Shown in pieces: positions 8,050-17,685 of a stretch of 37,160 nucleotides of DNA. How positions within the stretch are numbered: the first letter of the stretch is position 1; the number at the start of each line of letters is the position of its first letter. The stretch is from contig CATJIW010000095.1 in the NCBI GenBank assembly GCA_949740745.1, forward strand, positions 1 to 37,160, in the 5' to 3' direction. The notes under the pieces are model-generated. The model was not told the origin of the DNA, made no database searches, and saw only the letters and a program-made list of their open reading frames with translations. The stretch comes from an uncultured Lachnospiraceae bacterium (lineage in GTDB: Bacteria; Bacillota; Clostridia; Lachnospirales; Lachnospiraceae). Made by a program: the position numbers and the translations under genes.

Positions 8050-8817
8050 ATGGACCCAATTCTTGAATTTATAGATGTATGTTTTTCCTACCATTCCATA
8101 AGCGGCGAAACTCCGGCCCTGGCCGGCATTTCCCTCTCGGTCCTGCCCGGGGAGTTCATCGCCGTCGTGGGGCCTTCCGGCTGCGGCAAGACCACCCTCC
8201 TATCCCTGATCAGCGGACTTCTCACACCGGAATCTGGAGAGATCCGGCTGTTTGGAAAAGCCCAGGGGACGTCCGGGGCCAACATCGGCTACATGCTTCA
8301 GAAGGATCACCTGTTTGAATGGCGCACGATCTATGACAACGTCCTCCTCGGACCCCAGATCCGCCACAGCTTAACCTCAAAGACAAAGGAACAGATCGGC
8401 TCCATGTTAAACACCTACGGACTTTCCGCATTTAAAGATTCGCCGCCGTCGGCTCTGTCGGGAGGCATGCGCCAGCGGGCGGCCCTGATCCGGACCCTGG
8501 CCCTGGAACCGGACCTTCTGCTCCTTGACGAGCCTTTCTCGGCTCTGGATTACCAAACCCGCCTGGAAGTGGGGGACGACATCGGAGGGATCCTGCGCAG
8601 AGAGGGGAAGACCGCCCTTCTGGTAACCCATGATCTCGCGGAAGCCATCACCCTGGCAGACCGGGTGGTCATCCTCACACACCGCCCTGCCCGGGTAAAA
8701 AAAATCCTTTCCCTCCATTTTGAGAAAACCTTTGATACTCCTCTGAAACGCCGGAGCGCCCCATGCTTCAGCGAATATTTTGATGAAATCTGGAAGGAGC
8801 TGAAATCCAATGGATAA
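8050..8817 (+). CDS. ABC transporter ATP-binding protein (NitT/TauT, SsuB/TauB-like)
   Basis: Walker A GPSGCGKTTL, signature LSGGMRQRAAL, Walker B LLLLDEPF, LVTHDLAEA. GGAGGAATTTAA before ATG. Confidence 0.93.
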   Translation: MDPILEFIDVCFSYHSISGETPALAGISLSVLPGEFIAVVGPSGCGKTTLLSLISGLLTPESGEIRLFGKAQGTSGANIGYMLQKDHLFEWRTIYDNVLLGPQIRHSLTSKTKEQIGSMLNTYGLSAFKDSPPSALSGGMRQRAALIRTLALEPDLLLLDEPFSALDYQTRLEVGDDIGGILRREGKTALLVTHDLAEAITLADRVVILTHRPARVKKILSLHFEKTFDTPLKRRSAPCFSEYFDEIWKELKSNG

Positions 8818-9607
8818 ATCCCTTTCTGTAGCCCAGGCCCGTTATCTGAAGATCCGTTCCCGCCACAAACGCCGGGTCCTGGCGGGACAGATCCTTCTGT
8901 TTTTTCTGTTTGTCGGGCTCTGGGAGCTTGCGGCATATACCGGCATCCTCAACGATTTTATATTCAGCAGCCCGTCCCGCATGACGGTCTGTTTTATCCA
9001 GATGACCAAAAATCTCAGCATTTTCGGCCACATCGGCATTACCCTCGCGGAGACGATGGGAAGCTTTTTTCTGGTCATGGCTTTCGGCATCCTGACCGCC
9101 ATGCTCCTATGGCTGTTCCCTTCCCTGGCTGAGCTTCTGGACCCTTATCTGGTCATGCTCAACAGTCTGCCGAAATCGGCCATGGCCCCGGTGCTCATCG
9201 TGTGGCTGGGCAACAACGTAAAAACCATCATAGCAGCTGCCGTCTCCGTAGCGGTCTTCGGCTCGATCATGACGCTCCACACCGGCTTTAAAGAGGTGGA
9301 TCCCGACAAGATCCGGCTGATCTACACCCTGGGCGGAAAAAAGCGGGATGTTCTGTTCAAGGTCCTCATCCCAAGCTCCGTCCCCCTGATCATCAACAAC
9401 ATGAAAGTCAACATCGGCCTCTGCCTGGTAGGTGTCATCATAGGAGAATTCCTGGCTGCCGACAAGGGGCTTGGGTACCTGATCATCTACGGAAGCCAGG
9501 TCTTTAAAATGGATATCGTCATGATGAGCATCGTCATCCTCTGCATCCTGTCCATGGGCTTTTACCGGCTGATCTCCCTGCTGGAAAAACATGTGGGCCG
9601 CAGCTGA
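8810..9607 (+). CDS. ABC transporter permease (NitT/TauT, SsuC-like)
   Basis: Overlaps the ATPase gene by 8 bp; multi-TM; EAA-like segment TLGGKKRDVLFKVLIPSSVPLIINNMKVNIGLCLVGVIIGEF. Confidence 0.92.
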   Translation: MDKSLSVAQARYLKIRSRHKRRVLAGQILLFFLFVGLWELAAYTGILNDFIFSSPSRMTVCFIQMTKNLSIFGHIGITLAETMGSFFLVMAFGILTAMLLWLFPSLAELLDPYLVMLNSLPKSAMAPVLIVWLGNNVKTIIAAAVSVAVFGSIMTLHTGFKEVDPDKIRLIYTLGGKKRDVLFKVLIPSSVPLIINNMKVNIGLCLVGVIIGEFLAADKGLGYLIIYGSQVFKMDIVMMSIVILCILSMGFYRLISLLEKHVGRS

Positions 9608-9629
9608 CCTGCGACATGTGCATATAAAG

Positions 9630-9687
9630 ATCCGGCAAAATGCACCATCGCAGCACATGATCTGCACACTGGCGCATTTTGCCGGAT
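9630..9687. terminator. Long inverted repeat between convergent genes, possible bidirectional terminator
   Basis: ATCCGGCAAAATGC (9630-9643) and GCATTTTGCCGGAT (9674-9687): perfect 14-bp arms. Confidence 0.55.
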
Positions 9688-9765
9688 ATTCCGCAATGCT
9701 TCTTTTATTATAAATACCAATCGGATCGACAGGGGACATCTGATCTCTATCCACACATCCGCCCG

Positions 9766-10602
9766 TCAGAGAGCGATGATCACGCCGCCGTCCCCGGCAT
9801 AGGTTGTACTGACACCTGCCGTGTTGACAATATAGACATCCTTCACCTTGATCAGGCGGCAGATCTGCTCCTTCACCTTCCTCGCCCGCTCCGGACAGTT
9901 GGTATGGGCGATCGCAAGGATCTTATCCTCAGCTTCCCTTGCCTCCTTCGCCACCCACTGGGACATCTTTGTGAGCGCTTTGTCAATGCCCCTGGCCTGA
10001 TCCAGCTTGATGATCACACCTTTGTCGGCCCCCATAACCGGCTTGATGTTGAGGACCGTGGCAAAAATGGCCTGGAGCCCGGTCAGCCTTCCGTTTTTTT
10101 TCAGGTAGTCCAGGGTTTCCAGCACGAAATAGGTCTTCATATGATCCCGGAAATCAGAAACCTCCCTCACGATCTCGGCAAAACTCTTCCCGGCTTCGGC
10201 GAGCTCCCGGATCTTCAAAGCGATCTTTACTTCGCCCACGGCGGCAGAATCGGAACTGAATACGGCGATCTGCTTCTTTCCCTTCTCCTCCAGGTAAAGC
10301 GTCCTCCCCAAAACCGCACTGTTGTAAGTCCCGCTCAGGTGCTGGGACAGAGTCACGACAAAAACGGCTTCCGCGTCACAGTCATAAGCCTCCTTGAAGG
10401 CCTCCGGGGAAGGGCAGGCTGTCTTCGGACAGTCCGGAGTGGTCCGCACCAGCTCCAGATACGCCGCCTGGTCAAACTTCTCATCATCTGTGATCACTGT
10501 ATCTCCCACCTGCAGCGTCAGCGGGATCACCTGAAAATGGCTGTCCGCCTTTAATTCCTCTGTCAAATCACAGCAGCTGTCCACCACGATCTTGTAATCC
10601 AT
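9766..10602 (-). CDS. DegV family protein (fatty-acid binding)
   Basis: MDYKIVVDSCCDLTEEL, CPKTACPSPEAF, LSQHLSGTYNSA, DSAAVGEVKIALKI, LETLDYLKKNGRLTG. AGGAGGAAAC RBS; the track start at 10728 looks too early. Confidence 0.93.
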   Translation of the reverse strand: MDYKIVVDSCCDLTEELKADSHFQVIPLTLQVGDTVITDDEKFDQAAYLELVRTTPDCPKTACPSPEAFKEAYDCDAEAVFVVTLSQHLSGTYNSAVLGRTLYLEEKGKKQIAVFSSDSAAVGEVKIALKIRELAEAGKSFAEIVREVSDFRDHMKTYFVLETLDYLKKNGRLTGLQAIFATVLNIKPVMGADKGVIIKLDQARGIDKALTKMSQWVAKEAREAEDKILAIAHTNCPERARKVKEQICRLIKVKDVYIVNTAGVSTTYAGDGGVIIAL

Positions 10603-10741
10603 GTTTCTCCTCCTGCACTTCTCAACTACCTTTGTTCGAACCGCCAACCGTTCTACGTAGTTTTCATTACCATATATGATAGCACAGGATATCCTGTTTG
10701 AAAAGGGGTATTCTGAATTTTTCTGCATCCGGCAAGGGATT

Positions 10742-12073
10742 TCATCTCCGCCTTTCGCCCGACATCCGGTAATACGCAGCCAACAGCCCGGCCAGCGCCT
10801 CCTGATCTGCAGCTGCCATGGTCTCCCTGGCCGAATGCATGGCCAGGATCGGCACCCCCAGATCCACCGTATCCATCACCGTAAAGGAAGAAGCGATCGA
10901 ACCCAGCGTGCTCCCGCCAGTCACATCGGAGCGGCCCGCAAAGATCCGGCAGGGAATCCCATTTGCCCTACAGATCTCTCGGATCACGCCTATGGCTTCT
11001 CCGTCCGTAGCATACTTTTGGCAGCTCTCCGTCTTGATGGCCACACCGTCGCCCAGAAATACCGGATTGGTCACATCACTTTTTTCCGGCTGGTTGGGAT
11101 GCAGCCCATGGGCAACGTCCACCGACAGCAAAAAGCTGCGGAGACGGCTGTTCAGACAATCCTCATCGCTGTAACCGAAAGACCGACAGATCTTTTCCAT
11201 GACAATGGGGAGAAGTACGGAACCGGCTCCCTGTTTCGTCCGGCTTCCCACCTCCTCATGATCAAAAAGAACGGCCATGTCCACTCCTATCTCCCGGCTG
11301 TCCCCCTCCAGGAGTCCGTCCACACAGGCCTTCACCGAAGTCAGATTGTCCAAGCGGGGCGACGAAAGGAACTCCCTGTCCAGCCCGAAAAGCTCCGGCC
11401 TGTCACAATTGTAGAGGGAAAGTTCAAAATACAGGATTTCCTCCGGCGCCGCCCCCGCCTCCGCGGCCAGCGCTCTCACAAAACCGTCCCTCCCGCCGGA
11501 TCCCTCCTCCAGGATGCGGCCCACAAGGGGCGCCATATCCTTCTGCCGGTTCAGCTCGATCCCCTTATTCACATCCCGGTTCATATGGATCGCAAGATTG
11601 GGGACGGTACAGACAGGACGTTTAAAGTCCACCAGCCTGGTCACAGGGGAGAAACAATCCTCTCCACTCAATGTCACCCGGCCGGCCGCCGAAAGCGGCC
11701 GGTCCAGCCAGGTATTTAAAATAGGTCCGCCGTAGATCTCCACATTCAGCTTCGCATAGGCTCCCTGAGCCATATCCGGAGCTGCCTTGACCCTCAGGCA
11801 GGGCCAGTCCGTATGGGCTGCCGCGACCCGGAAGCCCTGAAGACGGCCGAAGCCTGGATTCACCCGGAAGGCAAAAAGAGAAGAGCCGTATGCCCTCACA
11901 TAATACCCTCTGCCCCGCTCCAGCATCCAGCTCCCCGAAAGCTCCAGTTCCCGGTAACCGGCCTGTGCAAACTCCTCCGCCGCCATATCAACCGTGTGAA
12001 AGGGGGAAACCCCGCCCTCCAGATACCGGATCAGACCGTCTATCCTGCCTCCTTTGCATCCCCGCATCTCCAT
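10742..12073 (-). CDS. apeB: M18 family aminopeptidase
   Basis: FRVAAAHTDWPCLRVK, LFDHEEVGSRTKQGAGS, SVDVAHGLHPNQPEKSD, GRSDVTGGSTLGSIAS, LAMHSARETM. Confidence 0.95.
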   Translation of the reverse strand: MEMRGCKGGRIDGLIRYLEGGVSPFHTVDMAAEEFAQAGYRELELSGSWMLERGRGYYVRAYGSSLFAFRVNPGFGRLQGFRVAAAHTDWPCLRVKAAPDMAQGAYAKLNVEIYGGPILNTWLDRPLSAAGRVTLSGEDCFSPVTRLVDFKRPVCTVPNLAIHMNRDVNKGIELNRQKDMAPLVGRILEEGSGGRDGFVRALAAEAGAAPEEILYFELSLYNCDRPELFGLDREFLSSPRLDNLTSVKACVDGLLEGDSREIGVDMAVLFDHEEVGSRTKQGAGSVLLPIVMEKICRSFGYSDEDCLNSRLRSFLLSVDVAHGLHPNQPEKSDVTNPVFLGDGVAIKTESCQKYATDGEAIGVIREICRANGIPCRIFAGRSDVTGGSTLGSIASSFTVMDTVDLGVPILAMHSARETMAAADQEALAGLLAAYYRMSGERRR

Positions 12074-12171
12074 CCTATCCTCCCATGAGCCATGCCGCAG
12101 CCGCCTGCTCCATGGTCTCTATATCAATATCTGCAGAATCCTCCTGTTCCAGGCGCACGGGGCGCCGGCAT

Positions 12172-12188
12172 CTAGTACGCCGTACTAG
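12172..12188. repeat. Perfect palindrome CTAGTACG-C-CGTACTAG
   Basis: 8-bp arms read directly, 13 bp beyond the stop of the zinc-ribbon ORF. Confidence 0.8.
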
Positions 12189-12200
12189 TACAGCGTTGCG

Positions 12201-12602
12201 CTATGTCCTTTTCACAAATTCCCCTCCGCATTTGGGACAGGTAATGCAGATCTTCCCCTTTCCCTTCGGCACCCGCACCGTCTGCCTGCAGGAAGGACAT
12301 TTGAAATAGCAGTGGCTTTTATCCCGGCTCCTGCTCTTCATCCTGGAAAAACTCCTGCGGATCCCGGCCGTGGCCTGCAGGTACTTATTGTTCTCCTGGG
12401 AACGGCTCCGGATATTTTTGGAAAACATCCGAAAATAGGAAAGGAGGATCCCCAGGACCGTGATCCAGTAAAAGACCCGGCCGGGAACAAACAGGGAGAG
12501 CACCAGAGATATCATCACGATCCCCATCAAAAACCTGTTTAACTGATCCACTCCATACCGCCCATACATAAACCGCGTAAGTCTATCCCGAAATCTTCCC
12601 AT
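12201..12602 (-). CDS. Small membrane protein with C-terminal zinc ribbon
   Basis: Two hydrophobic segments (FLMGIVMISLVLSLFVPGRVFYWITVLGILLSYF), then CPSCRQTVRVPKGKGKICITCPKCGGEF. Confidence 0.75.
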   Translation of the reverse strand: MGRFRDRLTRFMYGRYGVDQLNRFLMGIVMISLVLSLFVPGRVFYWITVLGILLSYFRMFSKNIRSRSQENNKYLQATAGIRRSFSRMKSRSRDKSHCYFKCPSCRQTVRVPKGKGKICITCPKCGGEFVKRT

Positions 12603-12731
12603 TGTCTTCTCTCCCGTCCACAGGCCTTTTGGCCTGAATTCTAAAAGAGCCGCTCTCTCCTGACTCTGTCCCCATCATAGTCCCTTTCCGCAGCCCAGTC
12701 AAGAAAACCGCCGGAAACATTTCTGAATTTT

Positions 12732-13883
12732 TTATAAAGCCCGATCCCACGCCCGCTTCCCTTTGCAGTATGTCCGGATTACGGAATAATCATCCCCAAG
12801 GACCGTGACATCCGCGTCATACCCGGCCGCCAGTTTCCCTTTTCTTCTGTCAAGCCCCAGGAGGCGGGCCGGATTTACGGTGCAGGAATTCACTGCCGCG
12901 TCAAAAGGCACCATCGCCTCCTCGACAAGGATCCGAAGCCCCTCGTTGAGCCGCAGGGTACTCCCCGCTATGGTATCTGTCCCACGAACCCTCGCGAATC
13001 CCCCGTCATCCACACAGACCGGCTGTCCGCCCAAGGTATACCCCTCTCCCGGCGGACAGCCTTTGGCCCGCATGGAATCGCTGACCATGATCCCGTAATA
13101 CTTCCCCTTCGCCTGAAAAAAAGTGTGCAGTGCCGCCGGATGGCAGTGATAGCCGTCGCAGATCACTTCGCCGTACACATCGCAGAAGCGGAACGCCGCC
13201 CCCACAAGCCCCGGGGCCCGGTGGTGATACCCGGTCATCCCGTTATATACATGGGTCATACCGGATACCCCGTTGGCGACAGCCATGGCCGCCTGTTCGT
13301 AAACAGCCGAGGAATGCCCCATGCTGGCCACGATCCCATTCTCCCTGCAATAGCGCAGCAAGGCGAAGCCCTCGTCGTGCTCCGGCGCAAAGGTGATATA
13401 GCGGATCATCCCATCCGCAGCCGCCTGGTAATCTTTCAGTTCCGCCGCGGAAGCCTCCGCAAGGGCTTCCGCCGCCTGCGCCCCCCTGTGATCCGGATCC
13501 AGATAAGGGCCCTCCAGGTGGACACCCAGGATCTCTGCTCCCTCACAGCCCTCCTCCGCCACCGCCGCCACATTCTTTAACGCTCTTTTCAAGACCTCCG
13601 GCCCCTGGGCCATGGTCGTCGGAAGGAAGGCCGTCACTCCTTCTCCCGGGATCCTCAACGCCCAGCGCCTCAACCCTTCCGGCTCTCCGTCATTGGTATC
13701 AAAGCCATAGGCCCCATGGGTATGGATATCCAGAAATCCGGGAAGGACTCTCAGATCCCCGCAATCTTCGTCCGCCGTGCGCATATCATAAGGAAGGATC
13801 TCCCTGATCCTCCCCTCTCCGATCACAAGCTGTGCCCCCATAAACTGTCCCGCGATCCAGACTCTCTTACTCTGTATGACCAT
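12732..13883 (-). CDS. nagA: N-acetylglucosamine-6-phosphate deacetylase
   Basis: VLPGFLDIHTHGAYGFD, GVHLEGPYLDPDHRGA, GHSSAVYEQA, THVYNGMTGYHHRAPGLVG, VICDGYHCHPAAL. GGGAGG RBS at ATG 13883; track ORF starts at 13943. Confidence 0.93.
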   Translation of the reverse strand: MVIQSKRVWIAGQFMGAQLVIGEGRIREILPYDMRTADEDCGDLRVLPGFLDIHTHGAYGFDTNDGEPEGLRRWALRIPGEGVTAFLPTTMAQGPEVLKRALKNVAAVAEEGCEGAEILGVHLEGPYLDPDHRGAQAAEALAEASAAELKDYQAAADGMIRYITFAPEHDEGFALLRYCRENGIVASMGHSSAVYEQAAMAVANGVSGMTHVYNGMTGYHHRAPGLVGAAFRFCDVYGEVICDGYHCHPAALHTFFQAKGKYYGIMVSDSMRAKGCPPGEGYTLGGQPVCVDDGGFARVRGTDTIAGSTLRLNEGLRILVEEAMVPFDAAVNSCTVNPARLLGLDRRKGKLAAGYDADVTVLGDDYSVIRTYCKGKRAWDRAL

Positions 13884-14002
13884 CTTCCCGTTCCTCCCGT
13901 ACCATTTTACCACGATTTCCGGTTCCCCGCTATGCTTTATCATCCCCTGTAAAAAACTCGTATCCCCGTTCCTCTTCTGTTCTGCTGCCGCCAGCCCCCG
14001 TC

Positions 14003-14057
14003 AGACAGCGGAAGGGCCCCGTTCCGCACCAGGCAAAACGAAGCCCTCCCGCTGTCT
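14003..14057. repeat. Inverted repeat (hairpin) between the aldolase gene and nagA
   Basis: AGACAGCGGAAGGGC ... GCCCTCCCGCTGTCT; no clear T-tract on the minus strand. Confidence 0.5.
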
Positions 14058-14062
14058 CCTCT

Positions 14063-14737
14063 TTATTTCTGTTGGATAGCGGCGGCGATCGCCCTCTCCC
14101 GCTTTCCCGCGCCGAACTGCCGCAGGACTTCCAGCTCTTCTGACGGGATCTTCACTTCCTGCCCCAGGCTTTTTGCGATGCAGATCGTCTGGGCGATCTT
14201 TTCCACCGCCTCCGCATAGGAATAGGCCAGCTCCAGCGTGGCGCCAAAGGTCAAGACCCCGTGATTTGCCAGGAGCAGCGCAGACCGGTTTCCGATATGG
14301 TCTTTAAATCCCGAGTAGATCCGTTCGGTCCCCGGTGTCCCGTAGGGCACGACCGGAACCTGCCCGAAGGTGATGTTCATCTCCGTCAGGGAATCCGAAC
14401 AGATCGGCATATGGTTCATGGCAAAGGCCGTCGCATACAGGCTGTGGTTGTGCACCACCGCCTTCACGTCCGGCCGGAGCCGGTACACCTCCAGATGCAT
14501 TTTCGTTTCAGAGGAGGGTGCATACCCTTCTGGCTGATGGACAACGTTCCCCTCCCCGTCCACCTCGATGAGCATGTCCGGCGTCATTGCCTCCTTGGCC
14601 ACCTGGGATGGTGTGATAAAAATCCGCCCGCCGACCCTGGCCGAAACATTCCCCTCGAACATGTTCACCATCTGAACCCGGTATTCCTGTTTTACGATGT
14701 CGATGATCTTATGCTTGATTTCTTCTACCGTTTTCAT
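14063..14737 (-). CDS. Class II aldolase/adducin family protein (FucA/AraD-like)
   Basis: MFEGNVSARVGGRIFITPSQVAKEAMTPDML, SSETKMHLEVYRLRPDVKAVVHNHSLYATAFA, ALLLANHGVLTFGATLELAY. Confidence 0.92.
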   Translation of the reverse strand: MKTVEEIKHKIIDIVKQEYRVQMVNMFEGNVSARVGGRIFITPSQVAKEAMTPDMLIEVDGEGNVVHQPEGYAPSSETKMHLEVYRLRPDVKAVVHNHSLYATAFAMNHMPICSDSLTEMNITFGQVPVVPYGTPGTERIYSGFKDHIGNRSALLLANHGVLTFGATLELAYSYAEAVEKIAQTICIAKSLGQEVKIPSEELEVLRQFGAGKRERAIAAAIQQK

Positions 14738-14746
14738 CTTGTCTCC

Positions 14747-16225
14747 TTATTCCTTGTTGATCTCCCAGGACAACTCCCGGATGCACTCATACAGCCGCTT
14801 CCAGCGTCTATATTTCTGATCATAAAGTGCCGCCAGCTCTTTTCGGGGATGATAACTGTGCTCTGTCCGCACAAAATCATCGATATTCTCAAGCCCGCAC
14901 CAGCCGAGGCCGATGGCAGCCGCCAGTGCCGCTCCGACTGCTCCGCTGTGGCGCGCAGCTTCCGGCACGTGTACCGGGACCTGCAGAACATCCGCCATCA
15001 TCTGCATCCAGAAAGCCGACTGGGCGCCCCCGCCGTTTGCCCCCACTTCCGTGACCGCAAGGCCGGTATCCTTTTTATAAATATCGATCTGCCCCCTCAT
15101 GCTGAAGCAGAGGCTCTCCAGGACAGCCCTCATAAAATGCGCCCTGGTGTGTTTCTCTTCTATATTAAAGAACAGGGCCCGGATCCTGGGATCCGCGATG
15201 GGGAACTGCTCTCCGAAAAGCCACGGGGCTGCGTAGAGCCCGTCACAGCCGGCAGGCACTCTCTCCATCTCCACGGCCAGCCAGTCAAAGATACCGTCCC
15301 CCAGTTCCTCATGCTCCCTTGCATAGAAGCAGTCGATCGCCCAGTTCTGCATCATACAGCAGCTGTTGGTACAACCCCCGTAGATCATCAGACCCGGAGT
15401 GATGCTGTTTAGCTGATAGGTCCCCTCCGAGGTCTCATAAGGACGGTCGATCATGGCGGAGAGCCAGCCGGAACTTCCCAGATAAATGTGGGCGTCCCCC
15501 GCCCGGATACAGCCGCATCCCGCAGCCGCGGCCGGAACATCGATCATGCCTCCGAACACGGGGATCCCCGGCACCAGGCCCAGTTCCTCCGCCCCCTTCT
15601 CGTCCAGTACCCCGTAGCGTTCACAGGCTTCCACCATGGGAGGCAGCTTTTCCCCGTCCACATCGGCCAGTGTCTGATCATAATATTCCTGGATCGCCGG
15701 GTGGCGTTTCAGGATCCCCGGGTGATCCCGGTCCACCGCCATGATCCCGGTGCATTTATATTGGAGGAATCCGTCACACTCCAGAAAATAAGCGGTCTTC
15801 TCATAGAGCTCCGGTTCTTCTTCCTTGAGCCACAGGATCCTGGCCTGATAATCCTGACTTCTCACCACGGGCCCGCCGCAGCGGGTGTTGATCTTTTCTG
15901 CCTGCGCCTCGGCGCGGCCGTCCAGCCAGCTGATCGCATGGCACAGTACCTGCCCGTCCCGATCCACCGGGATCAGCGTCACCGCCTGTACGCTGAAGGA
16001 AATCCCCTTCACCGCCTCCGGCGCCGTCTTGGCGTCTGCGAGGACGCCTTTCGTGACCTCGCAGACCGCTTCCCAGAAATCCTTCGGATCCTGCTCCACA
16101 TAGAGCGGCTTCGGCTTCAGCAGCGGATAGCTTTTTTCCCGTATGGCCAGAATCGTGCCCTTTTCGTTTACAAGGACAGCCTTCACGGCACTCGTCCCAA
16201 AATCATAGGCTGCGATACAGTTCAT
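14747..16225 (-). CDS. FGGY-family carbohydrate kinase
   Basis: MNCIAAYDFGTSAVKAVLVNEKG, ISFSVQAVTLIPVDRDG, GANGGGAQSAFWMQMMADVLQVPVHVPEAARHSGAVGAALAA. RBS GAGAGGGAAG before ATG 16225; an earlier ATG at 16240 overlaps the upstream stop as ATGA. Confidence 0.92.
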   Translation of the reverse strand: MNCIAAYDFGTSAVKAVLVNEKGTILAIREKSYPLLKPKPLYVEQDPKDFWEAVCEVTKGVLADAKTAPEAVKGISFSVQAVTLIPVDRDGQVLCHAISWLDGRAEAQAEKINTRCGGPVVRSQDYQARILWLKEEEPELYEKTAYFLECDGFLQYKCTGIMAVDRDHPGILKRHPAIQEYYDQTLADVDGEKLPPMVEACERYGVLDEKGAEELGLVPGIPVFGGMIDVPAAAAGCGCIRAGDAHIYLGSSGWLSAMIDRPYETSEGTYQLNSITPGLMIYGGCTNSCCMMQNWAIDCFYAREHEELGDGIFDWLAVEMERVPAGCDGLYAAPWLFGEQFPIADPRIRALFFNIEEKHTRAHFMRAVLESLCFSMRGQIDIYKKDTGLAVTEVGANGGGAQSAFWMQMMADVLQVPVHVPEAARHSGAVGAALAAAIGLGWCGLENIDDFVRTEHSYHPRKELAALYDQKYRRWKRLYECIRELSWEINKE

Positions 16226-16236
16226 AGGCTTCCCTC

Positions 16237-17670
16237 TCATTCATACTGGCGGAACACTCTGTCATAGACATCCAGAGCGTCGTCCACGATCCCAATGCTT
16301 CCATAGGGCAGATACGTCTTTCCCCCGTTGGCGATGATCAGCCCCTCTGCAGCCAACGCCATGGAAAACTCGATATAATTCTGATAAGCATCCAAAAGCT
16401 GCCTTTCTCCCTCCGGATCGTTCCCCTTGTAAAAGTAAGGGATATGCTGGAGACCGCTCACGTCGATGTGCAGGATGGAAGAATGGTGGAACAGGATCGC
16501 CGGTACATCGTATTTTTCCGTAATGTCAGCAATTCCCCTCATAAAATGATCGGAAGCCTTGTCAAGAGCCGCATGGACCTTCTTTTCCTCCAGTTCTTTG
16601 ATCACAGTGATCCCTGCCAGTGCAGTGAGCGGATTTGCGCTCAGGGTCCCGCCCACTTTTACCTTGTTCTCCGCCGCCGCGCTGACGCCGGCCGCCAGCA
16701 TGCTCATGATGTCCTTTCTGCCGCCGATCCCGCCGGAGCATCCGAAACCGCCGCCGATGATCTTCCCGAATACCGTCAGGTCCGGATGGGTCCCGAAGAT
16801 CGCCTGGGCGCCGCCCATGCCGAGACGGAAGCCTGTCACCACCTCATCGTAGATCAGCAGCATGCCGTATTTGTCACAGAGTCTCCTGGCCTCTCTGTGA
16901 TATTCCTTTGTGGTCGGCACCGCGCCGCTGTCCTGGCCTACCGCCTCCATGACAAAGGCCGCCACGCCGCCCTCGCTCTCATACTTCACGACGGCCGCCT
17001 CCAGGGCTTCCACATCGTTCACCGGCACACAGTGGGTGTTCTGGAAACAGTCGAGGGGGATCCCGTTGAGCATCTCTTCCGTCGTCTTTCCCTCATTGTA
17101 GACAAGTTGGTCGCTCCACCCATGGTAGCCGCCCATGATCCGTATGATATGTTTCTTTTTGGTATAGGCCCTGGCCAGGCGGATCGCAATGATGTCAGCC
17201 TCCGTCCCGCTCCCCAGCATCCGGAACATTTCAATACCGGGCATATAGCTGTGGATCAGCTCCGCCAATTCTCTTTCATAGACACTGTAAAGCCCGGTCA
17301 CCGACGCTTTCTCCATGATCAGCTTTACGGCCGCATCCCGCACCGCCGGGTAATTGTTCCCTAGGATGATGGGGCCGCCGGCACAGAGGAAATCAATATA
17401 ACGATTTCCGTCGATATCATAGAGATACGGCCCCTCCGCCTTCTCAATGGCCAGCGCAAAAGGGTGGTTATTGGCCAGATTATGCTGGATGCCGCCGGGG
17501 AGCACCTCCCTGGCCCGCTCTGCCTCCGCCTTGGATCCGGCACATTTCGTATCAAAATGCCGGAGGTACCCCTCAACGGCACTCCTCTTTAAATGCTTCC
17601 TCTTCTTCATCAGTACGCCCGCCTGCGCATGGACGGAATCGTAATCGTATTCATTTAACAGTCTGGACAT
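16237..17670 (-). CDS. Class III PLP-dependent aminotransferase (glutamate-1-semialdehyde aminomutase-like)
   Basis: VLPGGIQHNLANNHPFALAIEKAEGPYLYDIDGNRYIDFLCAGGPIILGNNYP, SGTEADIIAIRLARAYT, GYHGWSD, LLIYDEVVTGFRLGMGGAQ, FGKIIGGGFGCSGGIGG (catalytic Lys region). Confidence 0.92.
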   Translation of the reverse strand: MSRLLNEYDYDSVHAQAGVLMKKRKHLKRSAVEGYLRHFDTKCAGSKAEAERAREVLPGGIQHNLANNHPFALAIEKAEGPYLYDIDGNRYIDFLCAGGPIILGNNYPAVRDAAVKLIMEKASVTGLYSVYERELAELIHSYMPGIEMFRMLGSGTEADIIAIRLARAYTKKKHIIRIMGGYHGWSDQLVYNEGKTTEEMLNGIPLDCFQNTHCVPVNDVEALEAAVVKYESEGGVAAFVMEAVGQDSGAVPTTKEYHREARRLCDKYGMLLIYDEVVTGFRLGMGGAQAIFGTHPDLTVFGKIIGGGFGCSGGIGGRKDIMSMLAAGVSAAAENKVKVGGTLSANPLTALAGITVIKELEEKKVHAALDKASDHFMRGIADITEKYDVPAILFHHSSILHIDVSGLQHIPYFYKGNDPEGERQLLDAYQNYIEFSMALAAEGLIIANGGKTYLPYGSIGIVDDALDVYDRVFRQYE

Positions 17671-17685
17671 TTCTCATTCTCCTCT

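Noticed and set aside
9679-10554. 291-aa plus-strand ORF, and 10676-11719 (347 aa)
   Set aside because: Antisense to DegV and M18 aminopeptidase; no recognisable domain.
14261-15412. 383-aa plus-strand ORF, also 16444-17364 and 21244-22374
   Set aside because: Long antisense ORFs caused by GC-rich codon bias over confident minus-strand genes.
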